Shown one piece after another: positions 1-6,858 of a DNA stretch of 60,674 bases. The notes below the pieces were generated by a model. That model had not been told where the DNA came from. It saw nothing but the letters and a program-made list of their open reading frames with translations, and searched no databases. The stretch is from Pseudomonadota bacterium. Its GTDB lineage: Bacteria; Myxococcota_A; Polyangia; Polyangiales; Polyangiaceae. The number at the start of each line of letters is the position of its first letter. Position 1 is the first letter of the stretch. A program made the translations under genes and the position numbers. The stretch spans positions 1 to 60,674 of the forward strand of contig JAEYYX010000070.1 of assembly GCA_023428245.1 (NCBI GenBank), given 5' to 3'.

Positions 1-20
1 CCCGGCCCCCCCCCCCCCCA
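1..20. other. Low-complexity C run at window edge
   Basis: The first 20 bases are almost pure C, with an uninterrupted run of 14 C at 6-19. The receiver-domain reading frame is convincing only from about base 24 onward. A homopolymer like this at a sequence end is most simply a sequencing or assembly artefact, so bases 1-20 should not be trusted as coding sequence. Confidence 0.6.
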
Positions 21-644
21 CAACTCCCCGCGATTGCGCTCACCGCCTACGCGCGCGAAGAAGATCGCCGGTTGGCTGTCGAAGCAGGCTTCCACGACCA
101 TATTCCGAAGCCCGTCGAACCTGCGGACATGATCCGCATCGTCGCTACCTCCGCGCGCGCTCGTCCGAATTCCTCCCGCGCCGCCCCCGAGGCAGGTCCG
201 AGAGCAGATATCCTGATCAAAGCGTCTCAGATCCTTCAGGTCGGCGGCGTCCCCGAGTTCCTGAAGTTCATCAACAGCCGCACTGCCCACCGCTACACGG
301 CCATCTGTCGCTTCAAAGGTTCGGTGCTCGAAGGTCTCCATGTCTACGACGCCGAGACCCTCACTCTCAAGGACGGCACCACGATGCACCTTCCGGATAC
401 GTACTGTTCCATCGTCGGCGAGACGGATCGTTCCTTCACGACCGCCGACACTCGGCGCGACGAACGCCTTCGAAAGCACGGAGCCCGAGACAGTATCGTG
501 TCTTATTGTGGGGTGCCGATTCGCGCGGCAACAGGCGAAGCTCTCGGCACCTTGTGTCACTTCGATCTCATTCCCTGCGACGTTCCGACCATCGAAATCC
601 CTCTCCTGGAAGCCACAGCTCGCCTGCTCAGTCCGTATCTCTGA
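3..644 (+). CDS. REC-GAF signalling protein, 3' part
   Basis: The start lies outside the window. Reading the frame upstream of the first possible start (TTG at 72) gives PAIALTAYA followed by AGFHDHIPKP, the beta4 and beta5 end of a response-regulator receiver domain, including the conserved T/A position and the conserved Lys-Pro. The phosphoacceptor Asp must lie upstream of the window. From about base 215 to the stop follows a GAF-type sensory domain ending in LLSPYL, with conserved stretches TYCSIVGET and YCGVPI. This domain order is typical of stand-alone signalling proteins or the tail of a hybrid histidine kinase. The ligand of the GAF domain cannot be read from sequence. Confidence 0.8.
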   Translation, partial: RPPPPPQLPAIALTAYAREEDRRLAVEAGFHDHIPKPVEPADMIRIVATSARARPNSSRAAPEAGPRADILIKASQILQVGGVPEFLKFINSRTAHRYTAICRFKGSVLEGLHVYDAETLTLKDGTTMHLPDTYCSIVGETDRSFTTADTRRDERLRKHGARDSIVSYCGVPIRAATGEALGTLCHFDLIPCDVPTIEIPLLEATARLLSPYL

Positions 645-826
645 GCGCGCGGCTCGACCCACGCCATCGCTCTGAAGCCCAGAGCTGCGACCTACCTCAA
701 GGAGCCTCGATGTCGCCCAGCGGAGAGCGCAGTGACGCACCCTTGAGTCCGCTTGATAGTCATTGGCCATGCGTCAGGGGAGCGACGATTGCAATAGGCC
801 GCGAGGCACCTTACTCATTCCACCGA

Positions 827-1159
827 ATGACTCGCCATCCAATGCTCATCACGTCGGTTCCCCGACTGGCGCTGCTCTTTCTCTTCCTTCTTCCCGCCTG
901 CGCCTCGCGAGTGAAAGACGTCTCGACCAAGCGAGACCTGAAGCTAAACGTTTTCGTCATTGAGTGCGGGTTCCTCGACGCTTGCCGCAGCGAGGCCCGT
1001 CGCCTTTGCCCGAGCGGCTACGACACTCTCTCGGAAGACTCGGGCTCCTCGACTCGAGTGGATCCCGAAACTGGCAAAACACCGGCGGCGGCCCCTCGAC
1101 AAGAGCCGAGCTGGTGGTTCGCTCGGCCCGAGTCACGCCTGCGGGTGCGCTGTCGCTAG
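827..1159 (+). CDS. Small putative lipoprotein
   Basis: Predicted 110-residue protein. The N-terminus has a hydrophobic stretch ending in a lipobox (LLPAC at about residues 19-23), so it is probably lipid-anchored after signal peptidase II cleavage. The mature part has a cysteine pattern (ECGFLDAC, then RLCPSGY) suggesting disulfides in the cell envelope. ATG at 827 or at 842 could be the start; both keep the signal peptide, and no clear Shine-Dalgarno sequence decides. The family is not recognised and no function is proposed. The longer open frame upstream (from 506) runs over the end of the GAF gene and is not needed. Confidence 0.55.
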   Translation: MTRHPMLITSVPRLALLFLFLLPACASRVKDVSTKRDLKLNVFVIECGFLDACRSEARRLCPSGYDTLSEDSGSSTRVDPETGKTPAAAPRQEPSWWFARPESRLRVRCR

Positions 1160-1638
1160 AGCCGCTTTTCGCCGCAAACGAGGGCGGCCGGCACCTCACA
1201 CCTGCCCCTGAGCCGTAGCGATAGAGCGGCAGCGTTATGCGTCCTGGGCTCACTTTTGGCACAACCAGGCACAAGGTGGACATCCTTGTCCGAACATCCC
1301 GTCGTGATCTACGGGCACGCGTCATCTCCTCCTGAAGTCCCTGCTCCGGTCTGCGAGAATGGTAAGCGCTTTGTTCGGCGTCTTGTGAGCTCGGGCGCTG
1401 AGCTCGTCGCTCCCAGGTCCATGCTACGCGGCTGGCGCGCCTCTTGCTCTGGCCCGGTGAGTAATGACTTCGTTACTGGGGCTCCACGAACTCTCCTGCG
1501 AGGAAGTCATTTCAAAAAAAGTGAGAAAGGTCACCGCAAAAAAAGGCCACTCGTAACACTCATGGGGGAGCAAAGGGATGCGTCGGTGTTCCCGGAGGGA
1601 ACGCCCAAGGAGAACTTTGTCCGCCGGAAGGAGAAACC
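1160..1638. other. Intergenic region without convincing gene
   Basis: About 480 bases. Open frames here on both strands have the Arg/Ser/Pro-rich composition of spurious high-GC frames. The last 140 bases contain two A7 runs near 1515 and 1540, lower GC, and a good ribosome-binding site (GGAAGGAG) before the next start at 1639, so the promoter of the next gene probably lies here. No other structure was recognised. Confidence 0.5.
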
Positions 1639-2730
1639 ATGAATCATAAAAATATCGGTCCCAGATGTAGAACGAAACAAACCGAATGGTCCCACGCGCG
1701 TCATCGATCCCTGCTTCGGACGCCATGGATGCTCGTCCCCGCCGCAGCCCTTTTTGCCTGCGGTCCTGTCGGGGGAGTCGATGGGTCCTATGATGATTAC
1801 GCGGATGACGACTATGGGGACGACTATGGAGTCGGCGCAGGGGGCGGTCCCGTCGGTGCAGGGGGCGGCGTCTATCCGGGAGTCGGAGGCCGTCCGGTGG
1901 GCCCCGGAACAGGTGCAGCCAGCGGAACTGGAGGCGCAGGCCCTGGGCCGGCCGGAGGTGCAGGCAACGCCTGCACCATCGTGCAACCCCAAAGGACCTA
2001 TGTCTGCAACGGGTGGGGCTACGAGGATGAGAACAACGGCGCAGCGTCCCTCACCGTCATCACTGAGTATTGTGGCGATCCTTACGAAGGAAGCGGGGGG
2101 GTTGGCACAGGAGGCGTCGGCACAGGAGGCGTCGGCACAGGAGGCGTCGGCGTCGGAGGCGTCGGTACCGGCGGCGAAGGGGTCGGTGGAGACGGGTGCG
2201 CTGGAGAGGCTTGTGAGGGTGACACGCTCCGCCGCCGAGGACCACGCGACGGAAGCAGTCGGGGTGCAGGAGGCGGCCCCCCCGTAGAAGGAACCGGCGG
2301 CTTCGGCGGATACCCTGAAGAAGGATCCGGCGGGTATCCCTCGGCCGTGGGAGGCATGGGCGTAGGCGGAGGCCCGTCCTACCCGACAGGCCAGACTTGG
2401 TGCGACGTGGACGGTCCCGGCGTGGTCACAGGCGGAATCTCGTTCGCCGTGGGCTCATGCCAAGACGTCGACGTGGCGCTCCCGCTGCTCTTCCGGGAGC
2501 CCTACGGAGAGTATGAGCTCACGATCTACGGCTCCTATTCACCCTGCGATCGAGCCTACCCGATCGCCACGGCGGCGGGCATTGGTACCGGACAGGTCCT
2601 CGAGGTTCCGTTCTTGACTCAGGACTTCGCGTTCATCTCTGTCGAGGTGAAGACCGATCCCTACTCGGACTTCAGCATTCGCCTCCGCGATCGTCCGCGT
2701 GTCGTTCCCACCTCGAGCGGCGGATACTAA
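1639..2730 (+). CDS. Gly-rich repeat lipoprotein
   Basis: Predicted 363-residue exported protein. The start is supported by GGAAGGAG 6 bases upstream of ATG. A long basic N-region precedes a hydrophobic core and a lipobox (LFAC, Cys at about residue 41), suggesting a surface lipoprotein. Then come an Asp/Tyr cluster, a long Gly-rich region with units of the type GGVGT, and a C-terminal part of about 110 residues (from about 250) that looks like a beta-sandwich with two cysteines. The Gly-rich region resembles spacer segments common in myxobacterial secreted proteins. Function unknown. It stands alone, transcribed away from its neighbours. Confidence 0.75.
   Translation: MNHKNIGPRCRTKQTEWSHARHRSLLRTPWMLVPAAALFACGPVGGVDGSYDDYADDDYGDDYGVGAGGGPVGAGGGVYPGVGGRPVGPGTGAASGTGGAGPGPAGGAGNACTIVQPQRTYVCNGWGYEDENNGAASLTVITEYCGDPYEGSGGVGTGGVGTGGVGTGGVGVGGVGTGGEGVGGDGCAGEACEGDTLRRRGPRDGSSRGAGGGPPVEGTGGFGGYPEEGSGGYPSAVGGMGVGGGPSYPTGQTWCDVDGPGVVTGGISFAVGSCQDVDVALPLLFREPYGEYELTIYGSYSPCDRAYPIATAAGIGTGQVLEVPFLTQDFAFISVEVKTDPYSDFSIRLRDRPRVVPTSSGGY
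2099..2185 (+). repeat. 15-bp tandem repeats encoding GGVGT
   Basis: Units of the form GGCACAGGAGGCGTC occur three times in direct succession (2104-2148), followed by diverged copies up to about 2185. They encode the Gly-Val-Gly-Thr repeats of the lipoprotein at 1639-2730. Near-identical DNA copies suggest recent expansion by slippage, so length may vary between strains. Confidence 0.8.
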
Positions 2731-2748
2731 CGCGCGTCTCGAGCGCTA

Positions 2749-2790
2749 GCTTCGGCCTCGCCCTCGAATGAGCGCGGGTGAGGCCGAAGC
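2749..2790 (+). terminator. Long hairpin after lipoprotein gene
   Basis: GCTTCGGCCTCGCCC (2749-2763) pairs with GGGTGAGGCCGAAGC (2776-2790): 15 base pairs with a single G-U wobble and a 12-base loop, starting 18 bases after the stop of the upstream gene. There is no T tract, so it may be a Rho-independent terminator without U run, or an mRNA 3'-end stabiliser. Confidence 0.5.
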
Positions 2791-3110
2791 ATGAGCGGAG
2801 AATGACTCGTAAGCGCGCGCTGTCAGGACATGCGGGCCCGTAAGAGCGACAGGGCGCATGAACGACTCCAGGTGACGAGCCCGGGTTCCGGACGACCTCC
2901 CAGAGGTGCCCGTCGTACTCGTGGTCGAAGCGCGGGCTACCCGGGCAAGAGCGGCAGCTCGAAGGCGAGTGTCGCGCCGTGAAGCGAAGGGCGCCGCGCG
3001 GACTTGATCGCCCCCCAGGCGGCCGCAGCGGTTGGTTCATCTCGTTCCGAGATAGCTCTCTCGGGCGTCCGCGGCATCGCCAGGGTTCGGCGGGGGTCCG
3101 GGGTTCTCTG
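2791..3110. other. Intergenic region, nothing recognised
   Basis: About 320 bases between the hairpin and the minus-strand tRNA. Open frames here are short and of spurious composition. This is where the tRNA transcript should end, but no hairpin with a T tract was found. Confidence 0.5.
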
Positions 3111-3183
3111 AGCCAACTATCGGATTTGAACCGATGACCTGCGCGTTACGAATGCGCTGCTCTACCAGCTGAGCTAAGTTGGC
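3111..3183 (-). tRNA. tRNA-Thr (anticodon CGU)
   Basis: On the minus strand the acceptor arms GCCAACT and AGTTGGC pair fully, the D arm reads AGCTCAGCTGGTAGAGC, the anticodon loop is TTCGTAA (CGU, decoding ACG), and the T arm contains GGTTCAAATCC. It is 73 nt with discriminator T and no encoded CCA, so CCA must be added after transcription. The base pair next to the anticodon loop (31-39) is an A-C mismatch. Confidence 0.95.
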
Positions 3184-3287
3184 GGAAAGGCTCTCCGGAG
3201 GGGGTCCCTCCAGATGGGGGCGGGACGCTAGCAACTTTCTCTCGGGGTTCAAGACATATCGGAGGACCTGAGCGCGACGGGCCTGCT

Positions 3288-4502
3288 ATGTTGCGCGCCA
3301 TGAAAATCCCTGGCTTCCGCTTCTCGGCAGTCGCCGCCGGCATCAAAAAACACGGGGGGCCCGATCTCGCGCTCCTCGCTGCGGACGAGCCCGTCCCGAC
3401 CGCTGGCATGTTCACCCGGAACATCATTCGGGCCGCCCCCGTTCAGATCACCGAGCGCCGAGTGCAAGCGGGCCTTCTGCGCGCCGTCCTCGTCAACTCC
3501 GGAAACGCCAACGCGTTCACCGGGGCAGCGGGGACGATGGCTGCGGAGCGTTCGAGCATTGCTCTCGCCGAAGCTCTCGGCTGTCCTGAAGCTGAGATCG
3601 GTCTCTGTTCAACGGGCGTGATTGGCCAGGTCCTGCCTGCGGAGAAGATCGTGAACAAGGCGAAGGATCTCGTGAGTACCCTCCACGAAGACGGAATGAC
3701 TGTCTTCGCCGACGCGATCTTGACGACCGATAGGTTCCGTAAGACGAGCGAACTGAAGCTCGGCAGTTGCGACAAACCAGTGCATTTTGCAGGGGTTTGT
3801 AAGGGAGCAGGCATGATCCATCCCGACCTCGGCGGAGCCGGAAAGTTGCCGCGGGCTGCCGACACACCGCACGCTACGATGCTCGCTTTCATTGTCACGG
3901 ACGTCGTCGCTTCGAAGGAACTGCTGACAATCTGTCTTGAGCGGGCCGTAAGCGCGACCTTCAACGCGGTGAGCGTCGACGGAGACACGAGCACCAACGA
4001 CACGGTTCTCGTGATGGCTTCGGGACGCTCTGGTGTCACACTCGGAGAAGACGAGCTGACCGACGCGCTGACTCGCATCGCTCGCCCTCTCGCCCGCGCC
4101 ATGGTCGAAGATGGCGAAGGAGCCGAACACCTCGTTGACATCACGGTCCGGGGCCTCAAGACAAACGACGAGTGTCGGACGGTAGCCCGGACGATCGCGA
4201 CGTCGCCGCTCGTGAAGACGGCTCTGGCCGGGAAGGATGCGAACTGGGGACGGCTGGTCGCCGCCGCTGGTCGATCGGGGGTCGATTTCGACGCTGCGGC
4301 CATCGAGGTCCGGGTCGGGGGTATCGTCCTTTATCAGGACGGGGCGCCGCGCCCGGAAAACGACGCCTCTGCGAACGAAAGGATGCGCGAAGCGAGCTAC
4401 GAAATTGAGCTCCGGCTCGGCTCGGGTTCCGGCTCGTTCACGTATACGACCTGTGATCTCGGGCACAAATACATCGATGTGAACGCCGGTTACCGGTCAT
4501 AA
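3288..4502 (+). CDS. argJ: Bifunctional ornithine acetyltransferase / N-acetylglutamate synthase
   Basis: ArgJ transfers the acetyl group from N-acetylornithine to glutamate in the cyclic arginine pathway, and can also acetylate glutamate from acetyl-CoA. The 404-residue length is normal. The early conserved NSGNANAFTG segment and GVIGQ are present. The self-cleavage site lies in HATMLAF: the Ala-Thr bond where Thr (about residue 197) becomes the nucleophile of the beta subunit. A second ATG at 3300 is an alternative start. The gene is alone on its strand after the tRNA; argH lies 35 kb away, so arginine genes are scattered here. Confidence 0.95.
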   Translation: MLRAMKIPGFRFSAVAAGIKKHGGPDLALLAADEPVPTAGMFTRNIIRAAPVQITERRVQAGLLRAVLVNSGNANAFTGAAGTMAAERSSIALAEALGCPEAEIGLCSTGVIGQVLPAEKIVNKAKDLVSTLHEDGMTVFADAILTTDRFRKTSELKLGSCDKPVHFAGVCKGAGMIHPDLGGAGKLPRAADTPHATMLAFIVTDVVASKELLTICLERAVSATFNAVSVDGDTSTNDTVLVMASGRSGVTLGEDELTDALTRIARPLARAMVEDGEGAEHLVDITVRGLKTNDECRTVARTIATSPLVKTALAGKDANWGRLVAAAGRSGVDFDAAAIEVRVGGIVLYQDGAPRPENDASANERMREASYEIELRLGSGSGSFTYTTCDLGHKYIDVNAGYRS

Positions 4503-4640
4503 CAGGAAGCTTTTCGCACACTCCAGCCTCCCGGGGGGCGAGCGTGCTGCGCAGGCAGCAGCCGACCCCTCACGACACTTCCCCTTTACCTTGCCCCCTC
4601 CGACGAGGGGCGAGGATCCTGAATCCCTTGGAGCCCGGCC

Positions 4641-4659
4641 CTTTCCCTCGTTCGGAAAG
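4641..4659 (+). promoter_or_regulatory. Hairpin in metK leader
   Basis: CTTTCC (4641-4646) and GGAAAG (4654-4659) form a perfect 6-bp stem with a 7-base loop, 30 bases before the metK ATG. No Shine-Dalgarno sequence is visible before that ATG. It could be part of a translational control element. It does not match the SAM riboswitch consensus patterns I know. Confidence 0.35.
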
Positions 4660-4689
4660 TTCTATAAAAGCCACGCGAAAGTTTGCGCC

Positions 4690-5925
4690 ATGAAAAACTA
4701 CGTCTTCACCTCAGAGTCGGTCACCGAAGGGCATCCCGACAAGATCTGCGACAACATCTCCGACGCCGTCTTGGACGCCGCGCTTTCGCAGGACAAGTAC
4801 AGCCGGGTCGCTTGTGAGACCGCCATCAAGACGGGGTTCGTGCTCCTCGCCGGTGAGATCACGAGCAAGGCCGTAATCCCCTACCACGAGATCGTACGCA
4901 AGACGGTCGCGGACATCGGCTACACCTCGAGCGACATGGGCTTTGATGCTGCGACCTGCGGTATCCTCATGGCCGTCGAGCAACAGTCTCCCGACATCTC
5001 TCAGGGCGTGACCGCAGGTAAGGGCCTCTTCAAGGAGCAGGGCGCCGGCGACCAAGGTTTGATGTTCGGATTCGCGACGCGCGAGACCCCGGAGCTCATG
5101 CCGGCCCCGATCATGTACTCGCACAAGCTCGCCGAGCAGCTCTCGGCCGTGCGCAAGAAGAAGCAGGTTGACTTCCTCCGTCCCGACGGCAAGAGCCAAG
5201 TCACCGTAGAGTACGAAGGCGGCAAGCCGAAGCGTATCGACTCAGTGGTCGTCTCGACGCAGCACTCCGAGTCCGTCAAGCACAAAGACCTCACGGAAGC
5301 TCTCATGGAGCTCGTCGTCAAGAAGGCGCTCCCGGCGAACCTCCTCGACAAGAACACCAAGTACTTCATCAACCCCACGGGCCGTTTCGTCATCGGCGGT
5401 CCCTGCGGCGACGCCGGTCTCACCGGTCGCAAGATCATCGTCGACACCTACGGCGGCATGGGTCGTCACGGCGGCGGCGCATTCAGCGGCAAGGATCCGA
5501 CGAAGGTTGATCGTTCGGCTTGTTACTACGCGCGCTACGTCGCCAAGAACATCGTGGCTTCGGGTGTCGCCGACAGGTGCGAAGTCCAGGTCGCCTACGC
5601 AATCGGCGTCGCTCGCCCGATGGGTGTTTTTGTCGACACCTTCGGCACCGGAAAGGTCGAGGACGACCGTCTCGCCGACTACATCGAGAGGACCTTCGAC
5701 TTCCGCCCCGCCGCGCTCATCGAAGAGCTCGACCTGCTCCGCCCCGGCTACCGCCGCACGGCTTCCTACGGCCACTTCGGGCGTAAGGAGTTCACCTGGG
5801 AGAGCACCCACCGCGCCGCCCAGATCGCAGCCGACCTCCTCGGAACTCCCCTTCCGAAGAGCGCACCGAAGAAGGCCCCCGCAGCGAAGGCTCCGCCTGC
5901 CAAGAAGGCGGCCAAGAAGCGCTAA
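4690..5925 (+). CDS. metK: S-adenosylmethionine synthetase
   Basis: MetK makes S-adenosylmethionine from methionine and ATP in the cytoplasm. The start at ATG 4690 gives MKNYVFTSESVTEGHPDK, the usual N-terminus with the ATP-binding His-Pro-Asp; the open frame extends upstream to 4591 but that part has no family similarity. Other signatures are GAGDQG(L)MFG and GGGAFSGKDPTKVDRS. Length is 411 residues, against about 380-395 for most members. The excess is a C-terminal tail of about 20 residues made of Lys, Ala and Pro, unlike the globular enzyme. A strong terminator follows, so the gene is probably monocistronic. Confidence 0.97.
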   Translation: MKNYVFTSESVTEGHPDKICDNISDAVLDAALSQDKYSRVACETAIKTGFVLLAGEITSKAVIPYHEIVRKTVADIGYTSSDMGFDAATCGILMAVEQQSPDISQGVTAGKGLFKEQGAGDQGLMFGFATRETPELMPAPIMYSHKLAEQLSAVRKKKQVDFLRPDGKSQVTVEYEGGKPKRIDSVVVSTQHSESVKHKDLTEALMELVVKKALPANLLDKNTKYFINPTGRFVIGGPCGDAGLTGRKIIVDTYGGMGRHGGGAFSGKDPTKVDRSACYYARYVAKNIVASGVADRCEVQVAYAIGVARPMGVFVDTFGTGKVEDDRLADYIERTFDFRPAALIEELDLLRPGYRRTASYGHFGRKEFTWESTHRAAQIAADLLGTPLPKSAPKKAPAAKAPPAKKAAKKR

Positions 5926-5949
5926 GAAAACCTCACTCCGGTGAGGGAG

Positions 5950-5988
5950 AGGCGGGTCGAGGATTCCTCGTCCCGCCTTCTTCTTTTG
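5950..5988 (+). terminator. Rho-independent terminator of metK
   Basis: GGCGGG-T-CGAGG pairs with CCTCG-T-CCCGCC around an ATT loop (5951-5977), followed by a T-rich tract TTCTTCTTTT. A smaller hairpin, CCTCAC-TCCG-GTGAGG (5931-5946), sits just before it, directly after the metK stop codon. Confidence 0.9.
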
Positions 5989-6176
5989 AGGAGCAGAAAC
6001 CGGGCGAGATATCGCCCTCCAGCCCGCACTTGCCCGCTCCTCGGCACGGACAAGTACATGAGCGAAAGGGTTCTTGCTCCTGAGGGGGGGAGCGTCCGGA
6101 CGCAATAGCTCGCGCCCAGACTCACGGCGGCAAAGAGCCGGCGGTGCGCCCCGGACCCCAAGAGGAGCAGGCGGGC

Positions 6177-6515
6177 TTAGATCGCCTCTTCGCCGCGCTC
6201 GCCGGTACGGATGCGAACGGCCTCTTCGACGTTCGTCACGAAGATCTTGCCGTCGCCGATACGTCCCGTCTTGGCGCTCTTCTCGATGCCATCGATGACG
6301 GAGTGGACGAGTTCGTCAGGTACGACGACCTCCACTCGAACCTTCGGAACAAAATCGACCACGTAGGCCGAGCCTCGATAGACTTCTTTCTTACCCCCGG
6401 TGCGCCCGAAGCCCTTCACCTCCGTAACGGTCATGCCCTGCACGCCGACCTCACTGAGGGCATCCTTCACCTCATCTAGCTTAAAGGGCTTAATGATCGC
6501 TTCGACCTTCTTCAT
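6177..6515 (-). CDS. glnB: PII nitrogen regulatory protein
   Basis: GlnB-type PII proteins are trimeric sensors of 2-oxoglutarate, ATP/ADP and, through modification, glutamine; they control glutamine synthetase and transporters. The 112-residue protein has the canonical N-terminus MKKVEAIIKPFKLDEVK, a T-loop with Tyr51 in YRGSAYVVDF (the uridylylation position in other bacteria) and the C-terminal signature GDGKIFV. A GGGAGA motif lies about 12 bases before ATG. No amtB or glnA gene is beside it, so the usual genetic context is missing. Confidence 0.95.
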   Translation of the reverse strand: MKKVEAIIKPFKLDEVKDALSEVGVQGMTVTEVKGFGRTGGKKEVYRGSAYVVDFVPKVRVEVVVPDELVHSVIDGIEKSAKTGRIGDGKIFVTNVEEAVRIRTGERGEEAI

Positions 6516-6858
6516 CTAGGTTGTCTCCCAACGATTGTCCCGGGCAAGCCGGGGTCATGTTACGTCCCGCTTACGCGGAAACGCCTCAGCGCCACTCGCC
6601 GTGGCCTCCGATGGCGGGGCAATCCCGCCGTACGCTTCATTGCATACCGGGCCCAACGTTTCCCGAATGTTTCGTGGTGAATTCGCGGGCAAAAAGAGCC
6701 ACCCCGAGTGCATTCCCCTGCCTAACGGCACATCATTACTGTAATTTTCAACCGGAGCAGGCACAAGCCCACTCTACGCGCCGCGAAGGCTCGCAAACGA
6801 GTCGCAAAGGGTTCCCCCATGGACGGTGACGGCCTACTGTTCGAGTCTGAATCGCGCG
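6516..6858. other. Divergent intergenic region glnB / Ser-Thr kinase
   Basis: About 340 bases between two divergent starts that should hold both promoters. I looked for a sigma-54 (-24/-12) element upstream of glnB and found only imperfect spacing (TGGC and TTGCC about two bases too close). No gene with coding-like composition was seen. Confidence 0.5.

Noticed and set aside
957..1642. Overlapping small frames on both strands between the two lipoprotein genes
   Set aside because: Arg/Ser/Pro-rich translations, no ribosome-binding sites, no domains.
2099..2185. CRISPR-like array
   Set aside because: The repeats are directly adjacent 15-base units within a coding frame, without spacers or cas genes.
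4503..4689. SAM riboswitch upstream of metK
   Set aside because: A hairpin is present, but none of the SAM-I, SAM-II or SAM/SAH conserved segments could be recognised; kept only as a low-interest observation.
6660..6720. Sigma-54 promoter for glnB
   Set aside because: TGGC and TTGC-like elements exist on the minus strand, but their spacing is about two bases short of the required -24/-12 distance.
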